From NCBI RefSeq assembly GCF_910592395.1, contig NC_088319.1, forward strand, positions 1,180,001 through 1,244,000: a DNA stretch of 64,000 nt, given 5' to 3'. Within the stretch, counting starts at the first letter, position 1; each line of letters begins with the position of its first letter. Both the position numbers and the translations under genes were made by a program. Of the stretch, positions 45,424 to 56,319 are shown one piece after another. Source of the DNA: Lineus longissimus. Taxonomy: Eukaryota; Nemertea; Pilidiophora; Heteronemertea; Lineidae. The notes under the pieces are model-generated. The model was not told where the DNA came from, ran no database searches, and saw only the letters and a program-made list of their open reading frames with translations.

Positions 45424-46075
45424 CCCAATTGTTCAATAGTGCCCAAAGCAAATGGTGCCATGTTCAATTGTTTATGAGGGCCCAAATGGTGCTATTTACA
45501 ATTGTTTTTGAGGGCCCAAGGCAAATGGTGCCATGTGCAATTGTTTATGAGGGCCCAAGGCAAAAGGTGCCATGTTCTATTGTTTATGAGGGCCCAAGGC
45601 AAATGGTGCCATGTTCTATTGTTTATGAGGGCCCAAGGCAAAAGGTGCCATGTTCTATTATTTATGAGGGCCCAAGGCAAAAGGTGCCATGTTTTATTGT
45701 TTATGAGGGCCCAAGGCAAATGGTGCCATGTACAATTGTTTATAAGGGCCCACGGCAAATGGTGCCATGTTCTATTGTTTATGAGGGCCCAAGGCAAATG
45801 GTGCCATGTACAATTGTTTATGAGGGCCCAAGGCAAATGGTGCCATGTACAATTGTTTATGAGGGCCCACGGCAAATGGTGCCATGTTCTATTGTTTATG
45901 AGGTCCCAAGGCAAACGGTGCCATGTTCTATTGTTTATGAGGGCCCACGGCAAATGATGCCATGTACAATTGTTTATGAGGGCCCAAGGTAAAAGGTGCC
46001 ATGTTCTATTGTTTATGAGGCCCCACGGCAAAAGGTACCATGTACAAATGTTTATGAGGGCCCATAGCAAATAGA
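45424..46075. repeat. 39-bp minisatellite in duplication copy 2, about 16 copies
   Basis: Same unit and same flanks as at 31495-32415, with about seven fewer units. The last unit has TACAAATG in place of TACAATTG. Confidence 0.95.
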
Positions 46076-47968
46076 TCACATAGTAGCTTAACCTGGCTCA
46101 TTCCTCTCGAGTCATTTTACAGATTTGAAGAAGTCTTCACTGTACAAACATCATTCTGTATAATCGTTGAAAAAAATTATTAAAGAGTGTTGATTGAGTT
46201 GCATCATGTCTGTTTCGCTTACCACCAGGCACACAATTGTCTCTATGTGACACTCCCTAATAGTATTTATATTGCCAGGAATGGCTGAAATCAAAAAGCA
46301 CACAGATGCTTCAACACTAGTTGAAACGTGTCAAATGAAACAAGCCAAACTAAATGAACCAAGAAGATCACGTTTTGATGTAATATGATTGCAAGTGTTA
46401 GGTTGATATTTGCATGAAATGAACTAGAGCCATCAGGTGGTGGCAAAGATTGGTCTCCAGGGAATTGACAAATGGGCGTTGTTTACTGAGATGTGATAAG
46501 GAAATGTTGGACAAGGTCAGGATATTTTGGGATGGTTCCTTGGACTGTCACAGCCCAGTAGATGCATGGTCACAACCTAGGACAGACAACTAGTAAATGC
46601 AGTCTGGACCTTTACATCAAACTCGTTGAAGTTCAGCATGAGACAAACCAATCCATTAAATGCATGGTCACAACCTACAGGTCAACAAGTAAATGTAGTC
46701 TGGACCTTTGTACCAATTCCTTTAAAGTACAGGTTGAGACAAATCAGCCTAGTAGATACATGGCACAGCCTTGGGACAAAAGCCTGAACCTTTACATCCA
46801 TTCCTTTGAGGTGTTTCAACATTTGTATACTACAACTCAGATCTGTGACCAACCTGAATAGTAAGCCAACAGAATCCCCCCTTCCCCCAGAATGACACCC
46901 TTAGGCATACCACTCCTATGGCCCTGAATGCCACAAAACAAAGAAAAACAATTGGCAGATAAGACACTGTGTTCAAATTATAACTGGATGAAATTTTGGT
47001 TCCAGATAACAGATGCACCCAAGGGAATATCCTTCGACCCAGAGCATAGTCTAATAGGCTACACCTTGCAAGAGTCAGCAATCCAGGCACAAGACCCCAA
47101 TTACAAACCAAGCTGGGCAAAGCATCAAGAAATAGGTCAGTTTTTTATATTTGCCCGATTTCATCTTAAAGGCCTACGCCATTCGTTGAAAATTTTGAAT
47201 TTGTGATTGAATATAAAAATGACCAATTGCAGAAATACGTACTTAATATAAATTTCAACATTGTCGTTGTGTAGACTGATATACAAATACTATGAATACA
47301 AAGTTTAAACAAATTTGTACTCAGAATAACTGCACTACGGCATTGTGTATTAGTGCATTTCTATTTAACTTGACCACAAGTAATAACGAACGGTGTACCC
47401 CTTTAAGGGCTGACCACAGGTACCACCATTCCGGCAACAGCTTGAAATCATGAAGCAAATCATCTTGACCCTCAAGCCTTGGATCCACTCTGCTGACCCT
47501 CGCCGGACCCTGTTACACCAACCCTTGATGCCTGTATAAGCAGGAGTCATGACCTTTAATCATACATGACTCATCGCATTTATTCATGTGATAAGTTTTC
47601 AGGCCGAGCAAAGAGCAATGACAGACAATGAGCTCACTTAACATCATTTTTGACCTAGTAATTCATGACACAGTCTTGACCCTCAAGAAATCACATGACA
47701 ATATGTGAGAGCATGTGACAAGACAAATAAAAATCAAGAGAAATATGACAATATTTATTCCTATTATACTCAACTCTTTTGTCGTCTTTCAGTCATTGAA
47801 CTATACCAGGTAGATTTTCATAATATAATCATATCAACAAGTACAATCATGTTGGTTTGTTGTGAATTCTTTTCTAACTCATCTCAATTAAGGGCAACAT
47901 CTGTCAGTCCCAAGGTTGTCCTCGCCAGAGAGGTTCAACTGTACAACTTTTTCATTCATGTTTCAGAA
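46076..47968. other. Upstream flank of ankyrin-cGLR copy 2, no gene confirmed
   Basis: This is the counterpart of 32416-34474. It lacks the roughly 170-bp segment that follows GGGCTGACCACAGGTACCAC in copy 1. Confidence 0.5.
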
Positions 47969-48406
47969 ATGGAAACCACGTGTAATACTGAGGAGACAGA
48001 TGACGATGGATCCACTTTCAGCCGGGCTGCCAGGGATGGTAACAAGAATGAAGTTAAGAAACACCTTGACTCCAAAAAAAAGATGGTAAAAACGGTAATG
48101 TGATCTCTGCAAAAAACTTGGAAGGAAAAATTCTCCCAGTCATCATAGATGAGAAAGGACGTACACATACAGTAGAACTGCTTTTAGAAAATACAGACAT
48201 TGAAATAAGTCGAAGTGGAACAAATACTTAGGCTAAGGCTGACCTCAACCTCTCTCCTGTTTCAACAGCAGCAAAAAACGGACATCATTGATTATGTTCT
48301 TACACTTTTATTGAGAGGAAGGCCAGAGATTCAGACAAAACAGGGTTTCTCTCCTCCTAGAATATCATAGAACAACATGAGAATATTCTTTAGCAATTGA
48401 GTAGGA
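47969..48406 (+). pseudogene. Decayed upstream ankyrin-like coding remnant, copy 2
   Basis: This is the equivalent of the remnant before copy 1. It again starts METTCNTEETDDDGSTFSRA, but the A tract is 8 long instead of 7, so the first frame ends differently (KKKMVKTVM). The later frame break within GGACATCATTGATTATG is shared with copy 1. The shared lesion suggests this part had already decayed before the duplication. Confidence 0.45.
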
Positions 48407-48421
48407 TTATATATTGAGACA

Positions 48422-51400
48422 ATGGAAATTCAGGCTGCCTCTCCTCTTTTTAAAGCATCACAAAATGGACAAGAGAATGTTGTTACACTTCTATTAGATA
48501 GAGGTGCAGACATTGAGACAAAGACAAACCGGGGTTCCACTCCTCTTTACCTGGCATCACAAAATGGACATGAGAATGTTGTTACACTTCTATTAGATAG
48601 AGGTGCAGACATTGAGACAAAGGAAAACCTGGGTTTCACTCCTCTTTTAATAGCATCACAAAATGGACATGAGAATGTTGTTACACTTCTATTAGATAGA
48701 GGTGCAGACATTGAGACAAAGACAAACCGGGGTTTCACTCCTCTTTCAATAGCATCACTTAATGGACATGAGAATGTTGTTACACTTCTATTAGATAGAG
48801 GTGCAGACATTGAGACAAAGGCAATCCAGGGTTTCACTCCTCTTTCAATAGCATCACTTAATGGACATGAGAATGTTGTTACACTTCTATTAGATAGAGG
48901 TGCAGACATTGAGACAAAGACAAACCGGGGTTTCACTCCTCTTTCAATAGCATCACTTAATGGACATGAGAATGTTGTTACACTTCTATTAGATAGAGGT
49001 GCAGACATTGAGACAAAGACAACCCAGGGTGTCACTTCTCTTTCATTAGCATCACTTAATGGACATGAGAAGGTTGTTACACTTCTATTAGATAGAGGTG
49101 CAGACATTAAGACAAAGACAACCGAGGGTTTCACTCCTCTTTTTTTAGCATCACAAAATGGACATGAGAATGTTGTTACACTTCTATTAGATAGAGGTGC
49201 AGTCATTGAGACAAAGAGAGATACGGGTGCCTCTCCTCTTTCATTAGCATCACAAAATGGACATGAGAAGGTTGTTACACTTCTATTAGATAGAGGTGCA
49301 GACATTGAGACAAAGACACACCAGGGTTCCACTCCTCTTTCATTAGCATCACAAAATGGACATGAGAATGCTGTTACACTTCTATTAGATAGAGGTGCAG
49401 ACATTGAGACAAAGGAAAACCGGGGTTTCACTCCTCTTTCAGTAGCATCAAAACATGGACATGAGAATGTTGTTGCACTTCTATTAGATAGAGGTGCAGA
49501 CATTGAGACGAAAAGTAAAAAAGACTGGGCCCCAATTCATTTTGCTGCGAACTATGGCCAATTAGCTACAATGATTTTACTGATCAAGCGGGGAGCAAAC
49601 ATAGAGAGGAAGAACAACAGGGGACAATCTCCCCTCAACATGGCTGCTACAATAGGGAAAAAAGACGCTGTCGCTTTACTCATCAAACATGATGCTGACT
49701 GTCGCAGCAGAGACTGTGACAGGTTTTCTCCTTTGGAAAATAGCATCATACATGGTCAAGTGGATGTCATAGAATATTTGTTTAAACTCTTTTCTGATAG
49801 AGGTGATAGTAGAAGTCAAGTTAGGGAAAGGTTAGAACTAGCAGCCAGACATGGGCAAAATGATGCAATCCGCTTTCTGGTTAAAATGTATCAAACAAAG
49901 ATAGACTGCAATAAGTTTCTCGCATCTTCCCTAGCAGCAGCTGTTTCTAATGGCCATTTTGAGAGCGTTCGATTGCTTCATTCGTTAGGTGAAACACCAT
50001 TAAGATACCACCATGAATTGGGAGAATGTCTCACAGACTGTGACTGCATGGATATTTACTTATACCTCTTGATTTTTAAAAGAAGCCCCGAAGCAGTGAC
50101 ATCAAGTGGTGACAATAGATATGATCATTTGTGTTATAGTGATCGAATTGACTGGGATATTTTTGAGAATGCTCTGTCACCACTCGTATCTACAGGCCAG
50201 AAAAATATCACCGCTTTACATTTAGTCAACCTACCAGGTCTGGGCTCAATTAAAAGCCTTCCTCAAGGTAAAGTCAGTAATCTGAAGCAAACGATTTGGG
50301 AATGCGTAAAAAAGATAACAGGAAAAAAAAGAGTAGATGAGTTCACAACGACTGCACTAATTGGAAGTATGGCAGAATCAACTAAAGTGGGATTCACTGA
50401 TGAATTTGACATCATACTACAAAAAGAATATCCTTTGCACCCAAATAAAATAACAAATATTGGGCATGGTTACAGGAAATATGAAGATGAGACAGTGGAT
50501 ATCAGTAGTAAGTTGTTTCATTCTGTCATATGGGCAGATCTTGACACCAAAGATGACATGCTTGTCTCAATACCTACAGCCGTAGCAGGCGATGGTGCTG
50601 CATGCACTTGCATGAAACTGCGATATCAGGATGAGCAAGATAAAAAGCGTAGCTTGTTGGTATCAGTTGATCTAGTGCCAGTCATACATGTAAAAGACTG
50701 GCCAAGTGATGCTATTCAGAAAACCTGGATGATGAATTCTGCGGAGCTGAAAGCCCGAGGGTACCAGCTGGTGGCCAGACCACCCCATAAGGACACTAAG
50801 TTTGGGAAAACCTTTGATACATGTGAGCGGGAGAAACTCTACCGTGTCACATTCTCTCTGCTCGAAGTGGAGCACATTAAGAATCTCGAGGACAGGGTAA
50901 AGGATGCGTACATCTTGGCAAAATGTCTCAGGAATCCAGTGGCATGTCACGTTGTCATAAAAGATGAAGGTGTAATACATTTCGTAGGCAAATTCGTAAC
51001 AAGCTACTTCCTCAAGACAGTCTTTATGCACAATGTGGAGGACTTCCTCAACCATGAGCGACCCTTGGTTGAGATGGCGTACATATTGTACAGTCAGCTG
51101 GAGTACTACCTGTCCCACGGATATATCCCCATCTTCTGGATGCCCAAGATCAACCTCCTCGAAGGGGTTGACATCAGTGCAGCTAAAGCACACAAGGTGG
51201 CAGCACATATGAAGGCTCATGTCGGCGAGCGTTACCGAGAGGAACTCAACAAGGAACCCCCTGACGATGTCAACGATAAGATAGAGCTTCCACCAGAATG
51301 CTCAGTCATAGACTTCACTGAAGCTTCAGGAACAGAGATTCTCTCACTGCCGTTGAAATTGGGAAGCTCACGGGAGACAAGACGCAGAAAAAACATATGT

Positions 51401-51484
51401 TATACAGAGAGAGGGGGGAATCGATCTGGTAAGCGAAGACGTAAAAATGCAGACAGACAAAAGGACACCGATAGTGGCCTCTGA
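48422..51484 (+). CDS. Ankyrin-repeat protein with Mab-21/cGAS-like nucleotidyltransferase domain (cGLR), copy 2, 1020 aa
   Basis: This is the second member of the duplicated pair, with the same architecture and the same ATG context. Residues 1-364 are 11 near-identical 33-residue ankyrin repeats and 365-536 about five diverged ones, followed by the nucleotidyltransferase core. The catalytic set is intact: G648-S649, E661 and D663 in DEFD, and D750 in SVDLVPV. The basic tail is the same as in copy 1. The copies are near-identical over most of the C-terminal lobe but differ strongly just before the GS motif (ECVKKITGKKRVDEF here, ERVKKITEKSVKQFA in copy 1) and just after DEFD. Both frames being intact argues that both are functional genes, not pseudogenes. 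Ligand and product cannot be told from sequence. Confidence 0.85.
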   Translation: MEIQAASPLFKASQNGQENVVTLLLDRGADIETKTNRGSTPLYLASQNGHENVVTLLLDRGADIETKENLGFTPLLIASQNGHENVVTLLLDRGADIETKTNRGFTPLSIASLNGHENVVTLLLDRGADIETKAIQGFTPLSIASLNGHENVVTLLLDRGADIETKTNRGFTPLSIASLNGHENVVTLLLDRGADIETKTTQGVTSLSLASLNGHEKVVTLLLDRGADIKTKTTEGFTPLFLASQNGHENVVTLLLDRGAVIETKRDTGASPLSLASQNGHEKVVTLLLDRGADIETKTHQGSTPLSLASQNGHENAVTLLLDRGADIETKENRGFTPLSVASKHGHENVVALLLDRGADIETKSKKDWAPIHFAANYGQLATMILLIKRGANIERKNNRGQSPLNMAATIGKKDAVALLIKHDADCRSRDCDRFSPLENSIIHGQVDVIEYLFKLFSDRGDSRSQVRERLELAARHGQNDAIRFLVKMYQTKIDCNKFLASSLAAAVSNGHFESVRLLHSLGETPLRYHHELGECLTDCDCMDIYLYLLIFKRSPEAVTSSGDNRYDHLCYSDRIDWDIFENALSPLVSTGQKNITALHLVNLPGLGSIKSLPQGKVSNLKQTIWECVKKITGKKRVDEFTTTALIGSMAESTKVGFTDEFDIILQKEYPLHPNKITNIGHGYRKYEDETVDISSKLFHSVIWADLDTKDDMLVSIPTAVAGDGAACTCMKLRYQDEQDKKRSLLVSVDLVPVIHVKDWPSDAIQKTWMMNSAELKARGYQLVARPPHKDTKFGKTFDTCEREKLYRVTFSLLEVEHIKNLEDRVKDAYILAKCLRNPVACHVVIKDEGVIHFVGKFVTSYFLKTVFMHNVEDFLNHERPLVEMAYILYSQLEYYLSHGYIPIFWMPKINLLEGVDISAAKAHKVAAHMKAHVGERYREELNKEPPDDVNDKIELPPECSVIDFTEASGTEILSLPLKLGSSRETRRRKNICYTERGGNRSGKRRRKNADRQKDTDSGL

Positions 51485-53551
51485 TGCCTATCTTCAACCA
51501 AGGGAAACTACAAGCTTAGAATCATCCTTCAATTGATTACCATTATCGGTGACATGCCTCAAATTTCCCGACTCTCTATTTCTCGGATACCAAACTCGAG
51601 AAACAACTTCAGTTGCGTATTAAGGTCAAACAATAGCTGTGTATAAGAGAGTATGTTTCAAGCAGTAGAAGGATTGAATTAGGTACATGACATGTGGTTA
51701 GGAGGGGCAAATTGACTCCTGGACATTAAAAACACCCTGAATAGCTCAGGTTGAGATAAAGAGGTGTTTAACTGACGTCACTGAAATCCAGATGTTGCCA
51801 ACTTGATTTCAAATTAGCGCCAGGCGTAATGGTTTACATAAGGACAGTGTATGACTTGGTCAACCATTTTTACTGAACATTTCTCCATAAGGGCTGAGAT
51901 GACTATTAACTGTATATAATATAATGAAATGCTTAAGTTTCTCTGCTATGCCTAAATACCGCCAGGAATATTAGTTATTTGGTTTGCCAACATCATTTTT
52001 GACTTTTTTGATTTTGAATAATATCAACTAACATAATTCAGGTCGCTTATGAAATAGGAACTCCTTTTCTAGATTTTACGGGGTCAGAAAGATATTCTCT
52101 CACAGGCAGTACACACGATCCCGCATTGTATCAAATTCTGACATGTCTCACGAAAATGCCAATAAAAAAATTCAAAATCATTGGCATTTTTTCAAATTCA
52201 CTTGTGACATTGAAAAGATATAGGACCACACTTCTGCAAAGTTTGATGAAAATCACGCCATTAAATTTGTTTTAAATCACGAAAATGTACACATATGATG
52301 TATATAGAAGATTTGATTGTGTACGGAGGCCTTTAGGTTACATGTATATAATGATGAAGGAGTTATGTCACTTGATATTTAAGGTGTCCACTTCATGAGG
52401 TTATTACAGGTTACTGACTTCTTGACAAATGTTTTTGAATCACATTTGTGCAAAACGGTTTTCATTGTGTTTTACTCAATATTGTAACTATAGCGATGTT
52501 TATGCAAAATATCACCTGACAATTTTATTGATACGTATGCAAGTACGAGTTTGTTCAAAGAAGGGGATGTCTAAAAATTAGAAAATTGGACTTGTATACT
52601 AAATGAATGGCCCTTAGACAAAGTTCATTGGTTAAAAGCAGCAGATCATTAAAAGTCTTTAGTAGTAAAGAATACTACGAAAATATTAGACTGTTTAATT
52701 TGTCAGTGCATGGGCTAACTTTCTGTTGGCCTCATGGTCAATGAGATGTCACAGGTGACAAGTGGGCATATGTGACAATAAAAAGGAAAATCTTTGCATA
52801 TTTTAGCAAAAAGCTGAAATAACAGGTTTTTAGAACCCAGTCAGGAACTGGCAAAACTGCAATCAACACTACAAGATGCTGACACTCACTGCGTTATCCC
52901 AACGTTGAGGTGTATATGTTTTTTAGTTTTGATTTAAAGGGACTATTACCCAAACCTACTGGGATGCCTTTTCCCTTAATATATTTGGTTTTGCTCCATT
53001 TCACCAAAAATGTTAAAATGGCTTGAAAATTGGATAGTATTTCACTTCAAATGCTTTGTTTGTGGTCATATATTGTCTGATTCTGGCAATGTAAGTATTT
53101 CTAGATACTTTGGACTTTGAAGTTTCAGAAGAAATATAACATTCTGTTCAAATATTGCGAAATCGCCAAATATGTCAACCCACTTTTTTCGTGAAATGGG
53201 GTGTGGGTTTTAGATGACACCAATAGGTGTCATCACTGGTATGGTTAGATTCTATTGTGAGAAATGTTTTTGTGTCTGTTTATGAATTGTCAAGTAAATT
53301 GTAATCATTTTGATGTATTATTAGTTAAGGTAATGATAATGTAATAAATAGGGTAAAACTTATCACTGTGTTGTTAAAAAACTGTTTGTAAACAAACATA
53401 CCAGTAAAACGTGAAATATCTCCATGAGAGAAAAAGTAAACCAATTTGACCGTGTTCAATTGTCAATAGACTTGATATTGCATTTGAGCCCGAAATGTGA
53501 CAATTGATCAATGCAATACATTTGAAAGTTTCGAGATTTTTAAGTTTGAGT
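51485..53551 (+). other. 3' flank of copy 2, possible long 3' UTR
   Basis: This is the counterpart of 39586-41652 with few differences. The duplication ends at 53551; the next perlecan exon begins 225 bp later on the opposite strand. Confidence 0.45.
53343..53348 (+). terminator. Candidate poly(A) signal AATAAA, copy 2
   Basis: Same motif and position as in copy 1. If it is used, the transcript ends just inside the duplicated block. Confidence 0.25.
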
Positions 53552-53775
53552 TGAAAAGCATTTGCAAAAATGACCAAAATAATAAGTACACAAAATTCAC
53601 GTTTTACACTACAGTGTGTTTAAAACCTTGGCACTATTACGGAAATCACGTCCCTGTAGCATGCCAATGACATGGAAATGTACCACAGCTGCACCTAAGA
53701 CACAAATGACAAATAGGTTGTGTGTCGCCGAGACTGAATACAATACTTAACATGGCCATAAAAGTAAGAACTTAC

Positions 53776-53952
53776 CTCAACCAATGGAATGACCCGACTG
53801 AATTCCGTAGCAGCGCTATGCGGTGATGGTGAGTTGAACTGGACAGTGATGCCGTTACCCTTCATGATGACCTCGGCACCGCCTACTTGCCGACTGCCTC
53901 CCCTGTTCATGTAATACATCGTGTAGTAGAGGTTCCCACCATAACTTGATAG
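53776..53952 (-). CDS. HSPG2: Perlecan exon: LamB 1, middle part
   Basis: A 177-bp phase 0-0 exon (59 codons), donor GTAAGTT. It starts with LSSYGGNLYYTMYY, continuing directly from FLGNK of the previous exon as in every laminin IV domain, and ends RVIPLVE. The acceptor (ACCGTAAAG) has a weak pyrimidine tract, so the start is slightly less certain. The 24.6-kb intron after it contains the two antisense ankyrin genes. Confidence 0.87.
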
Positions 53953-54490
53953 CTTTACGGTAAAGAGAGAAAACAGTGTTATATTAGACAATTCAATGAC
54001 ATTTTGACAACAATCGCAATTTATCAAACTTTCTGAAATCTGTTAAAAATCTTCAGATTATCAGAATGAAGATAGAAATTTGCAGTACCTATCCAGGTAG
54101 TACAGTTCCCTTGGCCCTGGCTACCCAGAGCTGATATGCACTCAACACTCTGGACCAATTCCTTCGAGGGTCGGCAAGGACTGGCACTGGTAGACAGCTC
54201 AGTGCCCAAACCTGAGGCTGGGCACTTCTAATTCAATAGATTATTATAAAGTCAATGTTGCTCAAATTTGATGCAGCATAAGGCAAATGTAGTTGTTTGT
54301 ATAGCATGGGCATGATTGGCACTGATAGTTATGGTAATGCCCCCAGTCCCCGCCTCATTACGCTATTGCTGGGCCAAAGTTGTGGTGTTGATGTGAGTCA
54401 CCACTTACAATGCAAGCAATGAATACAACATTACTTTGTCACAAATTATAAGAAATATACATAGGTATCATATTCAGTGGAGAAACTGCT
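53953..54490. other. Intron, nothing recognised
   Basis: Intron within LamB 1. A 61-codon minus-strand frame at 54024-54209 has no domain, and the flanking exons join without it. Confidence 0.55.
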
Positions 54491-54660
54491 GCTACGGACC
54501 TTACTATGTTGCCAAGGAACTGTTGCTAAGGACCATGAGCATTGTTGCTATGGAGTTTACTATGTTGCCAAGGAACTGTTGCTAAGGACCATGAGCATTG
54601 TTGCTATGGAGCAAACTCTGTTGCCAAGAAACTGTTGCTAAGGACCTTACATATTACTTA
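54490..54660. repeat. 56-bp tandem array resembling a perlecan exon end and donor
   Basis: GTTGCCAAGGAACTGTTGCT recurs at about 54510, 54566 and 54622. The unit GTTGCTATGGAG, TTTACTATG, TTGCCAAGGAACTG is close to GTTGCCGTGGAG, CTTACCTTG, TTGCCAAGGAACTG at 55042-55078, where the exon at 55059 ends at its donor. Confidence 0.75.
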
Positions 54661-54883
54661 ACCCTTTCGCTGCGCAACCCAAAATCCCCACTGCCTTCCA
54701 GCACGCCTGAAGAAACATTCACGCTTGAAACACTATTGCCATCTATTGGGTATTTACGGAACTGCATATTAGTCTATAACACATATGGATAAAGAGAGGC
54801 GAAGTTGCCAACTGGCGCACGGCCGCACAATAGAAATTTTACCTAAGTCGCCAATTAGCATACATCCGCAGTGAAAGGGTTAA
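54658..54883. mobile_element. TTAA-flanked MITE, 226 bp
   Basis: It begins TTAACCCTTTCGCTGCGCAA and ends ATCCGCAGTGAAAGGGTTAA. The terminal inverted repeats are of the CCCTTTCRCTGC kind. Its sequence matches, in reverse orientation, both ends of the element at 20252-20865, which carries an extra internal segment. Confidence 0.78.
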
Positions 54884-55058
54884 GGTGTAAAAGTGGCAGA
54901 TGGGCAAAACCATTGGCCAGAGAGGGGAGTCCTATAGTGCATGTAGTGCATTGTATCAGTATTACATGTACATGTAACCCCCTATTGGGTAGTACCCATT
55001 CACTCATTCCCTGGGAACGGATGCTACCAAGTTTTAGCACCGTTGCCGTGGAGCTTAC

Positions 55059-55232
55059 CTTGTTGCCAAGGAACTGCCTTGGAAGATTCCAGTAGTAAGT
55101 ACCATCACGAGTAATGGAGCCATAATCCGCCACACTGAACTGCCTCGTCCCAGGGTTGAATTGGATGTAGTTGGGGTCCATGGTCTGCTGGCTCGCGTAG
55201 TTGATCATGGCAATTTGGCTGCCAATGGAGAG
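55059..55232 (-). CDS. HSPG2: Perlecan exon: LamB 1, first part
   Basis: A 174-bp phase 0-0 exon (58 codons), acceptor TTTCCAG and donor GTAAGCT. It ends with YYWNLPRQFLGNK, the conserved core of laminin IV domains. A 56-bp tandem array at 54490-54660 resembles the 3' end of this exon together with its donor. Confidence 0.9.
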
Positions 55233-55664
55233 CTGGAAAGAGAAAATTGTCACAGCTCAACTTCATCACATGGAAACAAGACATGATCAGAAAAGCAAGC
55301 TACTTGGAAAGTTTAATTAAATTTTCTCAAAGACGAAATTTTTATCAAAAGAAGAATAGCGTCAATTCTGTTCATAGCACAAGCCAACCCAGGAAAAATG
55401 AACCATCATTTTTGAATTAGTTTTCTAATCTCGATCATAATTAAACTAACTACCAAATTTGACAACTCAATAATGAAGTTGAAAGTTCAATTATGAATAT
55501 GATAGTGGTTAGCTAATGAGCTTGGTCATTCCACTATGAATCACTTGCCAACCGCAAATTTTGAACAGCCAAGTTTTTCATAACATTAGTCTTTTTCAAA
55601 ACTATTAAGAGCCTCATGATTATAGTATCCAGAGTCATACAAAATTTAGTTATATTTTCTCCTG

Positions 55665-56075
55665 AGCTGGTCCATGCTGGTCCATCCCAAGTGGATGCTG
55701 GTCCATCCCAAGTGGATGCTGGTCCATCCCAAGTGGATGCTGGCCCATCCCAAGTGGATGCTGGTCCATCTCAAGTGGATACTGGCCCATCCCAAGTTGA
55801 TGCTGGTCCATCCCAAGTGGATGCTGGTCCATCCCAAGTTGATGCTGGTCCATCCCAAGTGGATGCTGGTCCATCCCAAGTGGATGCTGGTCCATCCCAA
55901 GTGGATGCTGGTCCATCCCAAGTGGATGCTGGTCCATCCCAAGTGGATGCTGGTCCATCCCAAGTGGATGCTGGTCCATCCCAAGTGGATGCTGGTCCAT
56001 CCCAAGTGGATGCTGGTCCATCCCAAGTTGATGCTGGTCCATCCCAAGTTGATGCTGGTCTATCCCAAGTTAAAT
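55665..56075. repeat. 21-bp minisatellite, about 19 copies
   Basis: GATGCTGGTCCATCCCAAGTG repeats every 21 bp (7 codons, VDAGPSQ on plus). Frames on both strands stay open for 130-157 codons because 21 is a multiple of 3. It lies in a perlecan intron with no start context or partner exon. Confidence 0.95.
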
Positions 56076-56194
56076 TCCTAGTTTATTAGTCAAAATATCA
56101 ATTCACTTCTAGGTGGTCAGAGGTGTTGCGATGTCTTGCTCTAGGGCTGAAAAAGTTGCTGAAAAATTCAATCAGCAGCCAAAGGGTACATTAC

Positions 56195-56319
56195 CTGTGA
56201 GCGCCTGAGCTTGCTACTAACACACTGGTCAGTCACTCCAAAACAGAAGCAGTTGAGGCACTCCGAGACAGACTTGGCCTCCGCGTGGAACAGGGGCGGG
56301 AGACAAAGTCCACTTGGCG
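56195..56319 (-). CDS. HSPG2: Perlecan exon: LE half-module and start of LamB 1
   Basis: A 125-bp exon, phase 1 in and phase 0 out, acceptor TTTCAG and donor GTAATG. It encodes the N-terminal part of an interrupted laminin-EGF module with the CLNCFCFGVTDQC signature that precedes a laminin IV domain, ending SSKLRRSQ. Vertebrate perlecan has the same short segment between Ig 1 and its first LamB. Confidence 0.9.

Larger units (their letters stand above)
44596..53551 (+). repeat. Segmental duplication, copy 2 (about 9.0 kb)
   Basis: This is the partner of 30636-41652 in the same orientation. The right edge is sharp: after TTTTTAAGTTTGAGT the two copies differ completely (GGTGACATC in copy 1, TGAAAAGCA here). 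Both copies lie in the same perlecan intron. Confidence 0.9.

Noticed and set aside
48547-49503. 318-codon minus-strand frame
   Set aside because: It is the antisense shadow of the ankyrin array in copy 2.
54024-54209. 61-codon minus-strand frame between LamB 1 exons
   Set aside because: The adjacent exons (FLGNK, then LSSYGG) join exactly as in other laminin IV domains, leaving no room for it.
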